Source: Emydura subglobosa
Lineage: Eukaryota > Chordata > Testudines > Chelidae
Assembly (NCBI GenBank): GCA_007922225.1
Contig: ML679974.1
Location: 7,829,988 to 7,893,987, forward strand
Direction: 5' to 3'
Length of the DNA: 64,000 nucleotides
The position numbers and the translations under genes are program-made. The notes below the pieces were generated by a model. The model searched no databases and was not told where the DNA came from. It saw only the letters and a list, made by a program, of their open reading frames with translations. Of the stretch, positions 1 to 27,524 are shown one piece after another; positions within the stretch are counted from its first letter, which is position 1, and each line of letters opens with the position of its first letter.

Positions 1-3000
1 ACAGGTGCTACGGGGTCCCAAAGTTAATCTTTTTATGCAATAATTAGTCCAGATTTCCTGTGACCTTTATTTAGGTTTGCATTCCTATCTCAGGATTTCC
101 TGTGCTTTGTTCCCAGGGGAAGGGCAGGCTCTGAAAACTCAGGCACTTTTACGATCTTGCAGGGAACTGCCAGAGTCCAGAGCCATCAACATGGAAGCCA
201 GGTGCCACTGTTCTGCTGCCTATGCAAGCCACTGAGCTAAGGGAGGGTGGATTGTTCACAGCACAAACTCATTTCCGAATGACTCTCAATAGTAACTTTA
301 TTGTGAATCCCTGCAGGTCTAGTGGAATAGAGTGGAATACACCCGTGCTTCTGTCTCTCCCTACCTCCAACAGCACAGATTCCTCAGCACCCCTGGGGGG
401 GTTCAGCCGCAGGGCCAGAAGAAAACTAGGCCACAGAGGCCTAGTGCTTTCAGGTACTTTTCAATTCTGGGGGTAATTTATTTTCTCAGAACATGGAAGT
501 TAAATAAATGCATTTCTCTGCAGCCATGGAAGGATCAGTGCAGTTTTTCTTTAAAAGGTGTCCATCGTCATAGGGCTGTTGCCCTTTGCTTGAGGAATAC
601 CACTTAATAATGGAACCTGACCCATGTTCCCTCTATGTTGCACATTACTGCGGCATCCTTATTTCTTGGGGCTATTTGCCGACTTGGTCTTCACCTTAAG
701 GTTTCTCTGACAGTCAGCAAATTAAATAGCTAATAGACTGCCACACGATTGTTTACAGTTACCCTCAGTTGCTGCAGCCAGACGCTGCCCTCCTGTCTGC
801 ACAGCATAGGGCTGGACTGTGGTGGAAAGGGACCATCACTCCACTAACAGGGGAGGCTCTTAAATCAGCAGCAGAATTTAGACTTAGACTCTGAGAGCCT
901 GAATGGCACCCTGCCAAGCCTCCCCCACTCCTCACACCAAGCAAAGCTTTGCACGGAGAGAATCTAGCCATTACTGAAGAGTCCAAATGGAAAGTAAAAT
1001 AAAAACACCTCTGAAAGGCTAGTCAGCTGAGAGGAGCAGGTTCTGGAAGCTCTAAAATAAGGGCAGGATCTTCTACTTACATATTAATCTGACAGCAGTT
1101 TGGCTAAAATGTTTCACAGGAAATGTGTACAACTAGCTAGCTGAGCACTGCAGTTTCAGCTTCCTTGTGCTAGACCCTGTGGGTTTGAACACTTGTAAAA
1201 ATCAGAATCTTTAAGGATAGGTCCCTATGAGTGCCCCACTGTAAGATGCACGCACATGCTCTCAACCACCTGCCACTGTTGTCAGCTTCCCACCTTTCTG
1301 AAAATAGCAGTTGTCTTCATTTTTCCTTTATTTTGTTGTTTTTTTTAGTTTCAGCATGGTTGTGTTTGGGAGTTATCCCTCCCTCCCTGCTTTTGGTCCA
1401 TTCGCTCTCTGGGTTATGCTGAGGACCCCAGAGTTTAAGCCCTGCCAGACTTACCCAGCGAAAAGACCTCAGTCATTTGAGCTGCCTCCGAAACACGCAC
1501 CTCCCATCAAAGCATAAGGTTGTACAGGGTTCAAAGGCAGGTCCTGGAAAGTCAGAGCTTCTGAGGCTCCTTCTAATGGAACGCTCTCCAGTCCCAACAG
1601 GGGCCACTTCTCCCACCTTGTACATCAGCCTCAGCATTGCAGGCTGTGCCAGTGACTGTTGCAGCTCCAGCACCTCCTCTAGCGAGTAGGATACTGAAGA
1701 AGCCTCTTTTCCCCCACTAGGAAAACATGGAGAAGGGGCTAAATCAGCCCAAAAATTGCACACTCAAGAGCCCTTGTGTCCCTCAAAGGGTGCAGCTGAG
1801 GCTCCATCTGACACCAGTACTGAACCACAGAAGCAGCATGCAGAGAACTCTTCTAGTAGACAGCACAGGGAGCTTTCTTCCTCTGCACAGAATGCCTCCT
1901 GGCACTGAGATGCTGTCGGACCTACTCATGGTTGGACACCATCTCCTTCCCTGCACAGAGCTCTGAGGTCAGAGCAGGCTTCCTAGATGTTTTGCAAGCA
2001 TGGAGTTAACCTGCCTGGACAAGGTCCAATCACTTCTACCGCGCAGGAAACCTAGTATTCACAAGTTTTACCTACAAAAGCTGAAATGCCCACAATGCTA
2101 CAGCCAGATAGCTTAGAGGCTTACAGAAGTTGTTTTCTCCCTGTTATGAATCTGCTAGGATGCAGGGCTCCCCCCAGCAGCAGAAAGTCCATTGCTATAG
2201 CTCTAGTGAAAGCTGTATGCCTACCAGAAGCCTGGAGGGCTGCAATGTGGGCTTCCCTTCGCCAAGCATGACGTCATCTTTGCTGCTACCTGCCATGATA
2301 CCAGTCTTAGACTTGCTTCCACAGCACTCACCTGTTTGGGCATTGCCTACTGGAACACATTCAAGTGAGCGGTTACTGACCTTACAGTAACCTGAGATGT
2401 TGTGTCCCGATGAGGGCTTGCCCTCCTGTCCCTCAACTGTGGAGGCTCTCCTTCACAAGTCAGCTGGACTGGAGTGGTGGTGGGGGCCATGCTGCCCTGC
2501 GCTTTAGTGCTGTGCAGTCTCTGGGTGACCGTGCATGGATGCAGCCTACACGTGCTCACCCCTAGAGATACAGTAAAACATCTTGAACACAGGATAAGTA
2601 ACCTTGCCTTACAATAGCAAAAAGGTCACTGCTCAAGCTTTAGGTAGTGAGGAAACGTACCGCTGTCGAGAGCAAATTTATTCTAAGCAATCCCCAAGAA
2701 ATGGTATGTTGAACCATCGGCCAAGGCGATATAAGAGGGTTTCCTGGACTGGTGGGCTAAGAAATGCAGGGAGAGGGGGGCATCCTAAAGGTCTTTTTAA
2801 TCCATAAATTCAAAAAGTGATTGGCAACAACAGCATTTAGTGCTGTGCCTTTGATACCTGGTTTCATGCAGTATGGCTGTTCTTATAGACATCGCTTAGT
2901 GTAATAACTAATTTGCATAGCTGTTCTTTCTTAAAAAAGGTAATTTCAATGTGCCGTCAATAGTGGTAGACTAAACTCAAAAGGAGACACAGTGATCATT

Positions 3001-4470
3001 GCATAGTGCTATGCAAGAATTTTATATAAGAGTTGGAAAACAGCTATAATCAATTATTTTTTTATCTAATCAAGGTCCAAATTCCAGAAAAACTACAAAA
3101 ATAATGGTAAGAGTTTGCTACCCGTTCAAAAGCATGTGGTGGCTCACAGGCTGCCTATTGCCTGTGCCCTACCCCTCCCATGGAAGATATGTTTAGGACA
3201 GTTCCTTAGGGCTGCAGGTCATGTCATCAATAATAAGCTGCAACTTGATTTGTGTTCTCAGCAGGATTGGTTTACATCTTTAAGGAACGAAAAACATTGT
3301 GAAATAACGGGCCAGTTAAGAATCTGATACAAGACACATGACCCATACTAACTCAAGCCCATTAAAAGATGGGTCTTCAGTATCATGGTCTCCATGCAGC
3401 TGTCTATAGTCATCTTTCCAGTAACTTTAGTAAACCAGTGTTTTTTGAGCAAAGAAAATTGCTGAATTAACACCCCAAGCAGTTCCTGTAGTGCAGTGGC
3501 AAATTTTGAATATTTTAGTGAGCTTTCATATCCCTGTTGATTTTTCCTGCAAGCTGTTTTTTGTTTACATAAAGTTTGTTTGTATGAATGAAACAAAATT
3601 GAATAGCTAACCTGTTTAGAAGAGTAAACGCTCAGTAAGTTGCAGTGTTGAGGTTACAGTAATAACTTGTATCTCAGAATAGCAGTATTTTATTGTTCAG
3701 AACTCTGGCTTGGAAAGATTTAATGAATAGTGCCGTGTTCTATGGATAGAACCATCTAATGTCAAATCTTCAGCAGTTTCATGGCATAAAGACAGGTTTG
3801 ACAACTTTTACTTTTTCTCCATTTAACATAAGCTTCATACAAATTCGTGCTCTCTAGGAGCTAGTCTTAGTGCAAAACAGAATTTTGCTTATAATTTACA
3901 TTCGGGTCTATCTCACATAGGTGATTCATCAACTTTATACAAACTCAACTTTCTCTGGGCATGAAATTGCAAGGAGCAATTTATGCACTAGTGAGTTTAG
4001 TTTTATTTTCAACCACCACCACTAATAGATGTGAAGTTACACTTTGCAAGGAAAGTAGTGAGACATTTTAAAGGTAATTGGCACAGTGCTAAGACTGCTG
4101 TGCTCCTGCACTTCGGTTGTTTTGCTGGAGTCCTTAGCAGATGAGGGGAGTGATGTTGGATCTTTAACTCCAACAGTTTGGAGGAAAAATATTCAGTTGA
4201 ACTGCAATAAACAAAACAGCTTAACTCAGAAGGGAAGAGGTTTTTAGTTAAGGCAGTACAAGAAGGAAACAAAACTGATTGGTTATCCAGTCTTTCAGGT
4301 AAAACAAGGAGAAAACTCCTCCCTCCAGGTCATTTTTAAGGATCGTCCCTTGAAAAATAGGGAAGTCATTGTTTTCAGTACTTCCAATGTTAAAATGCCC
4401 ATTTCTTAGCTTTCCCCCACAGGTCCAATTTCAATAGGTAAGAAAATCATTCTACATCCAAGGAGGTTAC
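1..4470. other. Unassigned sequence downstream of PMM2
   Basis: No exon, RNA gene or clear repeat was recognised. In other vertebrates CARHSP1 lies on this side of PMM2 and converges on it, so part of this stretch could be its 3' UTR. I did not find the conserved C-terminal CARHSP1 coding sequence here. Confidence 0.4.
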
Positions 4471-4476
4471 TTTATT
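4471..4476 (-). terminator. PMM2: Possible PMM2 poly(A) signal
   Basis: AATAAA on the minus strand, about 445 bases downstream of the PMM2 stop. It is the first canonical hexamer I noticed. Further hexamers lie downstream, so the real 3' end is uncertain. Confidence 0.3.
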
Positions 4477-4919
4477 TGAAGGTGACAAGTCTTGCTTCCC
4501 TCTGTTTTTTACTACACCCATTTTAAAAAACACAATCTTAGTGGTGTCATTTCTTCTTTATCACAGAATCCAGTAAATCAGACTGTGCTAATTTGATCCA
4601 AAAAAGTCCAGTTGTAGGAGTTATCAATTATGTTCCCCAGTGTACCATTTTATAGAAAAAAACAGCTGAACCTACATAACTTAGGCAGCTAACGTTCATT
4701 GTTAAGATATCAATCAGCAGGTAACTGAATTAAATTGTCTATGGGAATACAAAAGAGTTTTTCCTAAACAAATTTTGTCAAGTATAGCAAGTCAACATTG
4801 AATTCAATGTATAATTAACATGAAATTTGCTGTTTGTGAACACTATGAAAAAACACCTGTGGAAAGAAGTGAGATATTTCATGTCTGAAGGGATTAGTAT
4901 TTCTTCTTGACTTTGGAAT

Positions 4920-21101
<16,182 letters not shown>

Positions 21102-21409
21102 GCTGCCTGCGGATGAATGAGGTGGCCCGGGCGGCGGTGGCAGGGTCCGGCGCGCGGCGGCGCTCGCTTCCGGCTCTGCGCGATCCCGCCGCAAGGGATG
21201 CCGGGAGCCCAGACAGCGCCACCAAACGGCGTCTGCATGACCCGCACGAGCCCTCCCGGAATGCAACGCGGCCGCAGCGTGTTCCCTTTCTTTCCAGCCG
21301 GAGGACGCAGGCGCAGTCGGGGGCGGCGCGACAGTAGTGTGGCGCAGGCGTAGAAGGCAGACAGTGGCCGCGGGCCGCGCGTATCCTCCTGACCTTGGGC
21401 GCGGCGGCG

Positions 21410-21415
21410 ATGATG
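21410..21415 (+). CDS. TMEM186: TMEM186 coding exon 1 (6-base coding part)
   Basis: Two Met codons in a GCGGCG context sit directly before a GTAAGC donor. Splicing to 22057 keeps the exon 2 frame. The 5' UTR upstream lies in the CpG island. Confidence 0.75.
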
Positions 21416-22794
21416 GTAAGCGAAGCGTGTTCCAGCCTTTCTGCCGCGGCACATCGCTATGGCAACCACCGCCACGGCTTATGGAGCAAATACTGCCCCA
21501 GGCCGTGAGCGTCATGTCCGTCACCTGCTGCTCCACTCCCCGCTGCGGCTCAGGCCTCGTCCCTGCGGCACCGGGCCCGGCTTCCCCTTCTCCCCTGCAC
21601 ATGCTGCCCAGGCCAGGGCAGGCCAGGCCGCCCCTCCTCGTCTCGTCCCTGCCTGGGGCCTTTCCCACGGGAGGGCGGCAGCTCCACTTTTCTCCTCTGC
21701 CAGTAGCGGGAGCAGCCCTGCCCAGGCTCTGTTCAGGAGGAACAGCTGACAGCAGAGCGGCAGCCCCCTTTTGGGATTGCTGTCCCCTGCCCCCAGGCCA
21801 GCCGCGTGCCTGTAGCAAGTACTTTCCCCTCTGTCGTGCTAGCGGAACAGGCCTCAGATCCAAATCGGCATGTGACTGACGTGACTTATCACAAACACTA
21901 GCTCCAGCCGTTCTCTTCACACCGATTAGGAAGGCAGCTTCTGCACCTTGATTGCCCTCCAGCTGCTTAAGATACCAATATTGTAATAGCTGCCATTCTC
22001 TTGCACTGACAGAATGGAAAGATTTAATGGTGGGCGATGGGACTGTTTTCTTTTAGGCTGGAATCTTCAAAATTGGGACTAGACTCCACGTGATACCATC
22101 GTTTGGGAGATCTCTACCAAGGGAACTGTCAACAATATTGTGGAAAAAAGAAGCCATGTGCCTACCTCATTGGTTTGGAACCCATATATTCTTACAGACA
22201 GAGAGATGGCAATGTGACAGTGCTAATTTTTATCATGGGACAGGACTAGCCCCCTACAGATGCACTAGCAGCTTACCCCCCACCAACAGTGTCTTGGACA
22301 AGCCTATGATTGAGAAGACAGAACAATTCAAACTGGTCTACAGATTCCCAGGAATTAAATATTGTAGAATGTTTTCAAGAATGAAGTTGCTACAGACTGG
22401 TATAACCATAGTCACCCTCCCTCCTGTCTATCACCTCTATTTGCAGGAACAAGTTTCTCAGGATGTACTGTTGTATGCTACTGGCATTGCTTGCTTTGCT
22501 GCTGCAATGCTGTATGGTATAAGCTATTTTCTCAGACGAATGATTGGACTGATGTACTTAAATGAAGCTGGCACAATTGTAAAAGTGGCACACTTGACAT
22601 TTTGGGGAAGAAAGAAAGTCATTTATTGTCCAGTTGAAACTGTGATGACCTTGAGTGACACGGGAGATGCCATGAATGAACTACTGCTCCAATTTAAACA
22701 GTATAACAGTACACAGGTTTTATATTTTACTCTAAAATTTGGCCACATTGTGGATAAACAGCGTTTTACCCAAATATTTGGAGAATTTTATTGA
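21410..22794 (+). CDS. TMEM186: TMEM186, mitochondrial complex I assembly membrane protein (complete)
   Basis: TMEM186 is a mitochondrial inner-membrane protein of the MCIA complex that assembles respiratory complex I. The coding sequence is join of 21410-21415 and 22057-22794: 247 residues (human 213). The first exon contributes only ATGATG before a GTAAGC donor, and the reading frame continues directly into exon 2 as AGIFKIGTRLH. The N-terminal 80 or so residues are poorly conserved and probably include the mitochondrial presequence. The conserved part begins near KTEQFKLVYRFPGIKYCRMF. Two membrane segments follow (TGITIVTLPPVYHLYL and VLLYATGIACFAAAMLYGIS), then the family block YFLRRMIGLMYLNEAGTIVK with VAHLTFWGRKK, and finally the conserved end QRFTQIFGEFY. 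Position between PMM2 and ABAT agrees with mammals. The gene is certain; the exact start is less so. Confidence 0.93.
21416..22056 (+). other. TMEM186: TMEM186 intron 1
   Basis: A 641-base GT-AG intron. The first 430 or so bases are still CpG-rich and may hold further promoter elements. No other gene was seen. Confidence 0.75.
22057..22794 (+). CDS. TMEM186: TMEM186 coding exon 2
   Basis: Starts after a polypyrimidine tract and TTTTAG acceptor and reads through to TGA at 22792-22794. It carries essentially the whole protein, as in mammalian TMEM186. Confidence 0.93.
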   Translation, partial: AGIFKIGTRLHVIPSFGRSLPRELSTILWKKEAMCLPHWFGTHIFLQTERWQCDSANFYHGTGLAPYRCTSSLPPTNSVLDKPMIEKTEQFKLVYRFPGIKYCRMFSRMKLLQTGITIVTLPPVYHLYLQEQVSQDVLLYATGIACFAAAMLYGISYFLRRMIGLMYLNEAGTIVKVAHLTFWGRKKVIYCPVETVMTLSDTGDAMNELLLQFKQYNSTQVLYFTLKFGHIVDKQRFTQIFGEFY

Positions 22795-22980
22795 AACTCT
22801 AAATGCAATGACCTCTCAACATTTCCAAGAGTCTAGATTGTTTCATGTTTTTCCATTCCTCTCCATGATGAATTCATCACATCCCTAGTTTAATAGATTT
22901 GTAAGCACTCAGATCTGGAATATTTCTATCCTTCTATCAAATAGTCTGTGGACAAACATGCACATCTGTGTTTGTATGTA

Positions 22981-22986
22981 AATAAA
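22981..22986 (+). terminator. TMEM186: TMEM186 poly(A) signal
   Basis: AATAAA about 190 bases after the TMEM186 stop, followed by a T-rich stretch. It gives a short 3' UTR, as is usual for this gene. Confidence 0.65.
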
Positions 22987-25656
22987 TATAGTTTAATACT
23001 CATGTCTTATGGTAACTTACATTGCTGAAGTCTTTATAATGGTTTTACCTTAAAGTGTAGTGCAGTCGGGCTTGTTGTTAGTGATGTGGTTTTAAGTGGC
23101 TCTCTCAGTTTGGCTTTCAGACTGTAGAATGGCAGTTAAAAAACAAAACGTTTAGTGGTAAATCTGAGCACATATAATTTGCTATCATAGATATATCTAT
23201 AGCAGCCCACAGTGCCATTTTTACAGTCTCTTGTGAGACTGTGCACTTCTTATACCAAATTTTGACCAGGAAAGTCTTAATTATTTATATTAATATAAAA
23301 ACTAGTAAGTTAAAACTGTATCTTGATACAAGGACTTGCAAAGTAATCTCATGTTAATGCAATAACTTATCATGGGGGGTGAGGTGGAAGTGCTCATTCC
23401 CTTGTTTTCTGGGCTGGTAGCAACTAAGAAGTGTGAAGTATGCTCCTCACTTTTTTGTGTAGCAATTCTTCTTTCAGATTAAAACTTAGTATTAATGGGA
23501 TCCATAGTGAGCTTTGTCTAGTGTTCATTCTTCACAAGGCTTTAAGCATTGCTGGGAGAAAAATGTGTTGCAAGAGACTATCTGTATTTCAATTATGTGA
23601 AAACAAATAAAATAGAACAGTGTCTCAAAAGCCCTAATAAAGCATTTTAACTTGTGCACATGTGGAAAATGATGATAAATTCTGAAGAGAAGTATGTTAT
23701 AGTAGTACTATTTACAGGGACACCATTAGGTTGGGTCAAGTTTAAAAAACGTTTTCTTACTCCGGGCTATCGACACCATCTTAGGTGACTGAAATGAAGA
23801 CTTTTAAGCATTTATTTTTTCAGTGCTTATGCTCCCTTTAGGTTTTCTTTTTCAATTTAACCAATTGAAAATGTCAGTTTCACTTTCATGGGCACAGCAT
23901 AATGTTTGGGTTGCAAAAACAGTAGAGAAATGGTTAATTTTACAAGATTTACATTAGAACATAAAAAATCATGGAAATATTTGAATTGGGCTGAGATTTA
24001 TAAAACGCCTGTGTACACATAGCTTCATTTCATCACTGTGACATCTTTCAACCACAACAGTGCCCACACAGGAGCCAAGTGGACATCAGGTCAAAATATC
24101 CTTCCACTGATTGGACTACAGTTAGAATAAAGTTGTTTTTGCTGGGTGTGTGATGTGGACTGTTCTTATCACAAATAAAATGTTAGTAACTGACTTTAAG
24201 TTGTGTTGTTTACTGATATAGAATGACAGGTAATTAAGCAGATTTATACATCCTAGCACAGTACATATTAATAAAAATGTAATGGCTACCTTTATTCATC
24301 ATGTGACAAATTACAAATGTCAACACAAGCAAACCATATGGTATAGTGGGAGTTCTTTGTTTAAAGCTGCAGCACTTCAAATAGCATTATGTCAGTTCAT
24401 GAGGCAAATCCTGCCCAATGCCTCTCTAGATATGGAATGCTCTGGTTACAGAAGCAGTATCCATGTTTGTGTTGGCTTTTAGCAGTCTCAGATGGGGCAT
24501 ATGTGCCCTTCCTCCCCCAACTACTTGCACAGCTATTCATACCTGTGGAGACTATAGGAACCACTATTCAAATGCTCTACTTTTCCCCTACAATGGAGGA
24601 CAGCAGCTCTACTGCTCTGTGGCCTTGGGTGGGCAGTAGTCCTTACCTCTCCAAAGATGTCCTCACCAGCCAGCTGGAAACCAGGAGCAAGATTGACTCC
24701 ATAATGAGAAGCAGATCTGGACCTGGATAAAATGGACTCAAGGCCACCGCGGGTGGGGCAAAAGGGCCAGTTTGCTCAGGTGCCCTGTTTGAGAGGCCCC
24801 CAGAGCAACTGGCGTTGCAAGCTGGTATACCAGGTTGTAACACCACTCACTAAAATTTGGCCCAGTGGCCCTGGGACACAAGCTGAGCCCCCACCCTGGG
24901 GTGGGACAGGCTCACTCTCCAACCCCCTTCCCTCAATGGTAATCTTTTTGGAAAGTTCAGGGACTGCAGTTTTAGATTTTGCCCGAGGCCCCCAAAAACC
25001 TCTGATCAGCCATTTATGGACTTTACACCTGTAATACATTTCATTATATATAATGAAGGGCCTGATCCTGAGAAGAGCAAAGCACTGCAATTTGGGCAAA
25101 GGCTCAGGATCCTGCTCCTGAGAGGTGCCAACCATCTTTTCACATTAAAGTAACAATCAGTAAAGGGAGAAGATGGCAGGTGGGATAAAATAGATTACTC
25201 TGCACAAACACTTGAAATTGGCCAAATAAAAAGTCTTAGAAGCAGGAAGTATCCTTATCTAAACCTATCCTGTCATATAAGAGCAATTAAATTATACAGC
25301 AGCTACTAAGGGAGGTTCCTGAGGCCTAATAAATGGAAATATTCAAGAAGAACTGAGGTGATCACATGCACTAGCTTAGGGTTCATTCCACCTTTAACTG
25401 TGGAGGTTCTGGATCTCATTACATAGCTGCTCTCAAATATTCTGGTAATACTGATTTCTGTGACAGATTTACAATTGTTTTGCCTAGAATCAAATAATTC
25501 CAAAAAAAGTATGGCACGTTAGTTCAAAATCCTCTCAGCTGCACTGGTATGCAGGGGGAGGGAGGAGAAATGTAGGGATTATGGAACAAGCAGCAAGGCA
25601 AGATCTATGAGTGCTAGGAGAAAAGGCCAGCTAATGTGAGATTGCCAGGTCCCTAA

Positions 25657-26199
25657 AGATATGCCTGCACTTCGAGCAGGGGGTGATTCCCAGCTTGAGA
25701 GGGCATATCTGCACTAGTTATGATTGAGCTAGCATGCTAAAAATAGCGTAGCCATGGAAGGACAAGTGGTGGGAAGAGCTAGCCACCTCAAGTACGTACC
25801 TGTCTGAGGGTATGTCTATACTGACAGTGACAAAAGTCGCCGCTGTCAGATCGATCTTTCTGGATCGATTGAGCGGTCAATGTAGACCCACTCAATCGAT
25901 TAGGAAGTCGACACTTGTAAACCACCCCCTCAAGTGGCGCAGTGCAGTGAAGACGGCGTGCAGAAGGGAAGCACAGCAGTCAACAGGAGTTACACAAGTT
26001 ACTCTGTGTAGCTTGCGTAACTCCCGTCGACTGCCGCAAAATCTCCAGGTAAGTGTAGACCAGGGCTGAGATGCTAGGCATGGACTCCGGGCGGCTACCT
26101 CCTCCTGCTGCCACAGCTATGCACTATTTTTAGCACGCTAGCAGTTATGTCTCCTCAAGATGGGAATTACACTGCCAGTTTGCAGTGTAGACATATCCC
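25657..26199. mobile_element. Outer foldback DNA element carrying an inner one
   Basis: Long inverted arms of about 100 bases: the left arm contains GATATGCCTGCACTT and GAGCTAGCATGCTAAAAATA, the right arm their complements (TATTTTTAGCACGCTAGCAG and GCAGTGTAGACATATC). The arms are interrupted by a second element at about 25808-26064. No coding capacity is visible. This is the GTCTACACT family seen elsewhere in the window. Confidence 0.75.
25808..26064. mobile_element. Inner foldback element nested in the 25.7-26.2 kb element
   Basis: Begins GGGTATGTCTATACTGAC and ends near GGTAAGTGTAGACCA, so it has short inverted GTCTA-type ends. The interior holds paired GATCGATC and GTCGAC words. Exact ends are approximate because the outer and inner elements share similar termini. 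Confidence 0.6.
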
Positions 26200-26449
26200 A
26201 AGGAATGGAGGTGTAGGTTGACTCAGTCAAATGGATTATGTGCTGCAGCTACAGCAGCACAACTTGTACACAATGTACTTTGCTTCTGCTTGGAACAGCA
26301 ACAAAGCATTCCCCAGGTTACCTTCAAACCCGTCCTGTGAAATCCTGCTTTGATTGGGTAAAGTTCATACTAGGACTTACCAGGGAGTATGTCTGCTCCC
26401 TCCATTCTGCTGAACAGGGCAGGACTTTGCTCATTGATGTACTGTGAAC

Positions 26450-26720
26450 CTTGAGGTCTGAAGCTGGGGATGAAGTGCATCTACAACAGAGGAATGGGAG
26501 TTTGGAGTAAAATGTTCTAATCCCAGTTGTCTCTGACTCGCTGTGTGAATGCTGATAGAGTTTCAATATCTAGGACTCAGTTTCCCCATCTATATAATAC
26601 ATAATTAGATTTTTTTTTAAAAATGCACCCTCAACACCCTTAAGTGCGCCTACCTCACTGGCGTACTGTGAAGCTTAATCAACTGATGTTGAGAAAACTA
26701 CTCCCGATTCAGAGAATGGA
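26450..26720 (-). repeat. MIR/CORE-SINE-like repeat, reverse orientation
   Basis: Contains GACTCAGTTTCCCCATCTAT, then CGCCTACCTCACTGGCG, then GTGAAGCTTAATCAAC. These are the antisense MIR core words in the expected order. Confidence 0.6.
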
Positions 26721-27524
26721 ATGGGTCTCCTGGAAGGTGTTCGCTCAGTGCTGGTGCTGAGTATAAATCCAAGATGTGTACATGAAATGGCATAAAGTCT
26801 GCTGGATTTTAACATTAACATTTCTATCACAAATACAAGAAAAACTTACAAATGTTGAGTTGTTCTGGAAGCGCTGAAGTCAAGTCCACACAGTATTTTC
26901 TATTTGTCATGCATTTGTACTTCATGAACAAACTTGGGACAATGGCAAATAATTTAGCTCTCAATGATTGCTTAGCTTGGAAGAATTAGCTATCATTTTC
27001 AGGGTTTTTTTCCACATCCAGTCCCTGGCTCCTTATTTTTTGCATTGCTGGGGGAAATCACAATTTAAACACACCACTCAGCCCTACCCTGATTTGCAGT
27101 CTACTAATGCAGAGCCAGTAGGCGGAGTTCACCTCATGCCTACAGGGAGGCTGAACTCGATGGTGCAGTTAAAGCAAAAGGAAATGATGAAGCAGTTGTG
27201 CTGGCTTGTGCTTCCTCTTGGCTTAAACACCAGTGCAGCCAAAACTTATCACCTGATAGAGTGGGCTGTGTGTGTGGTGTATACAGAACAATCCTCCAAA
27301 GAGTATATAAAAATACAGAACTATGTAGTGAGCATAACATTTATGAGTGTATATTTTTATTTAAAAGGTGTATTTCTAATAATAAAAAGGGCTACTGGAG
27401 GAATTCAATTATAAATATTTTATTTAAGAATACTGATTACACAGGAAACTTATTTATTTCATGGATTCGTGTACATTGTTACCAGTTACATCATGAAGTG
27501 CAGTTAGGTATTTTTGTTTAAACA

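Larger units (their letters stand above)
22987..27524. other. Intergenic region between the 3' ends of TMEM186 and ABAT
   Basis: No coding exon was recognised. A nested foldback pair lies at 25657-26199 and a reverse MIR-like copy at about 26450-26720. A GC-richer block at about 24725-25015 (with GGGGCAAAAGGGCC and GTGCCCTGTTTGAGAGGCCCC) resembles hAT-type relics. The rest is plain sequence. Confidence 0.55.

Noticed and set aside
3181..3240. A GGTCATGTCATC word reminiscent of the CARHSP1 C-terminal GHVIS codons
   Set aside because: The surrounding codons do not match the conserved upstream residues, so it is a chance likeness.
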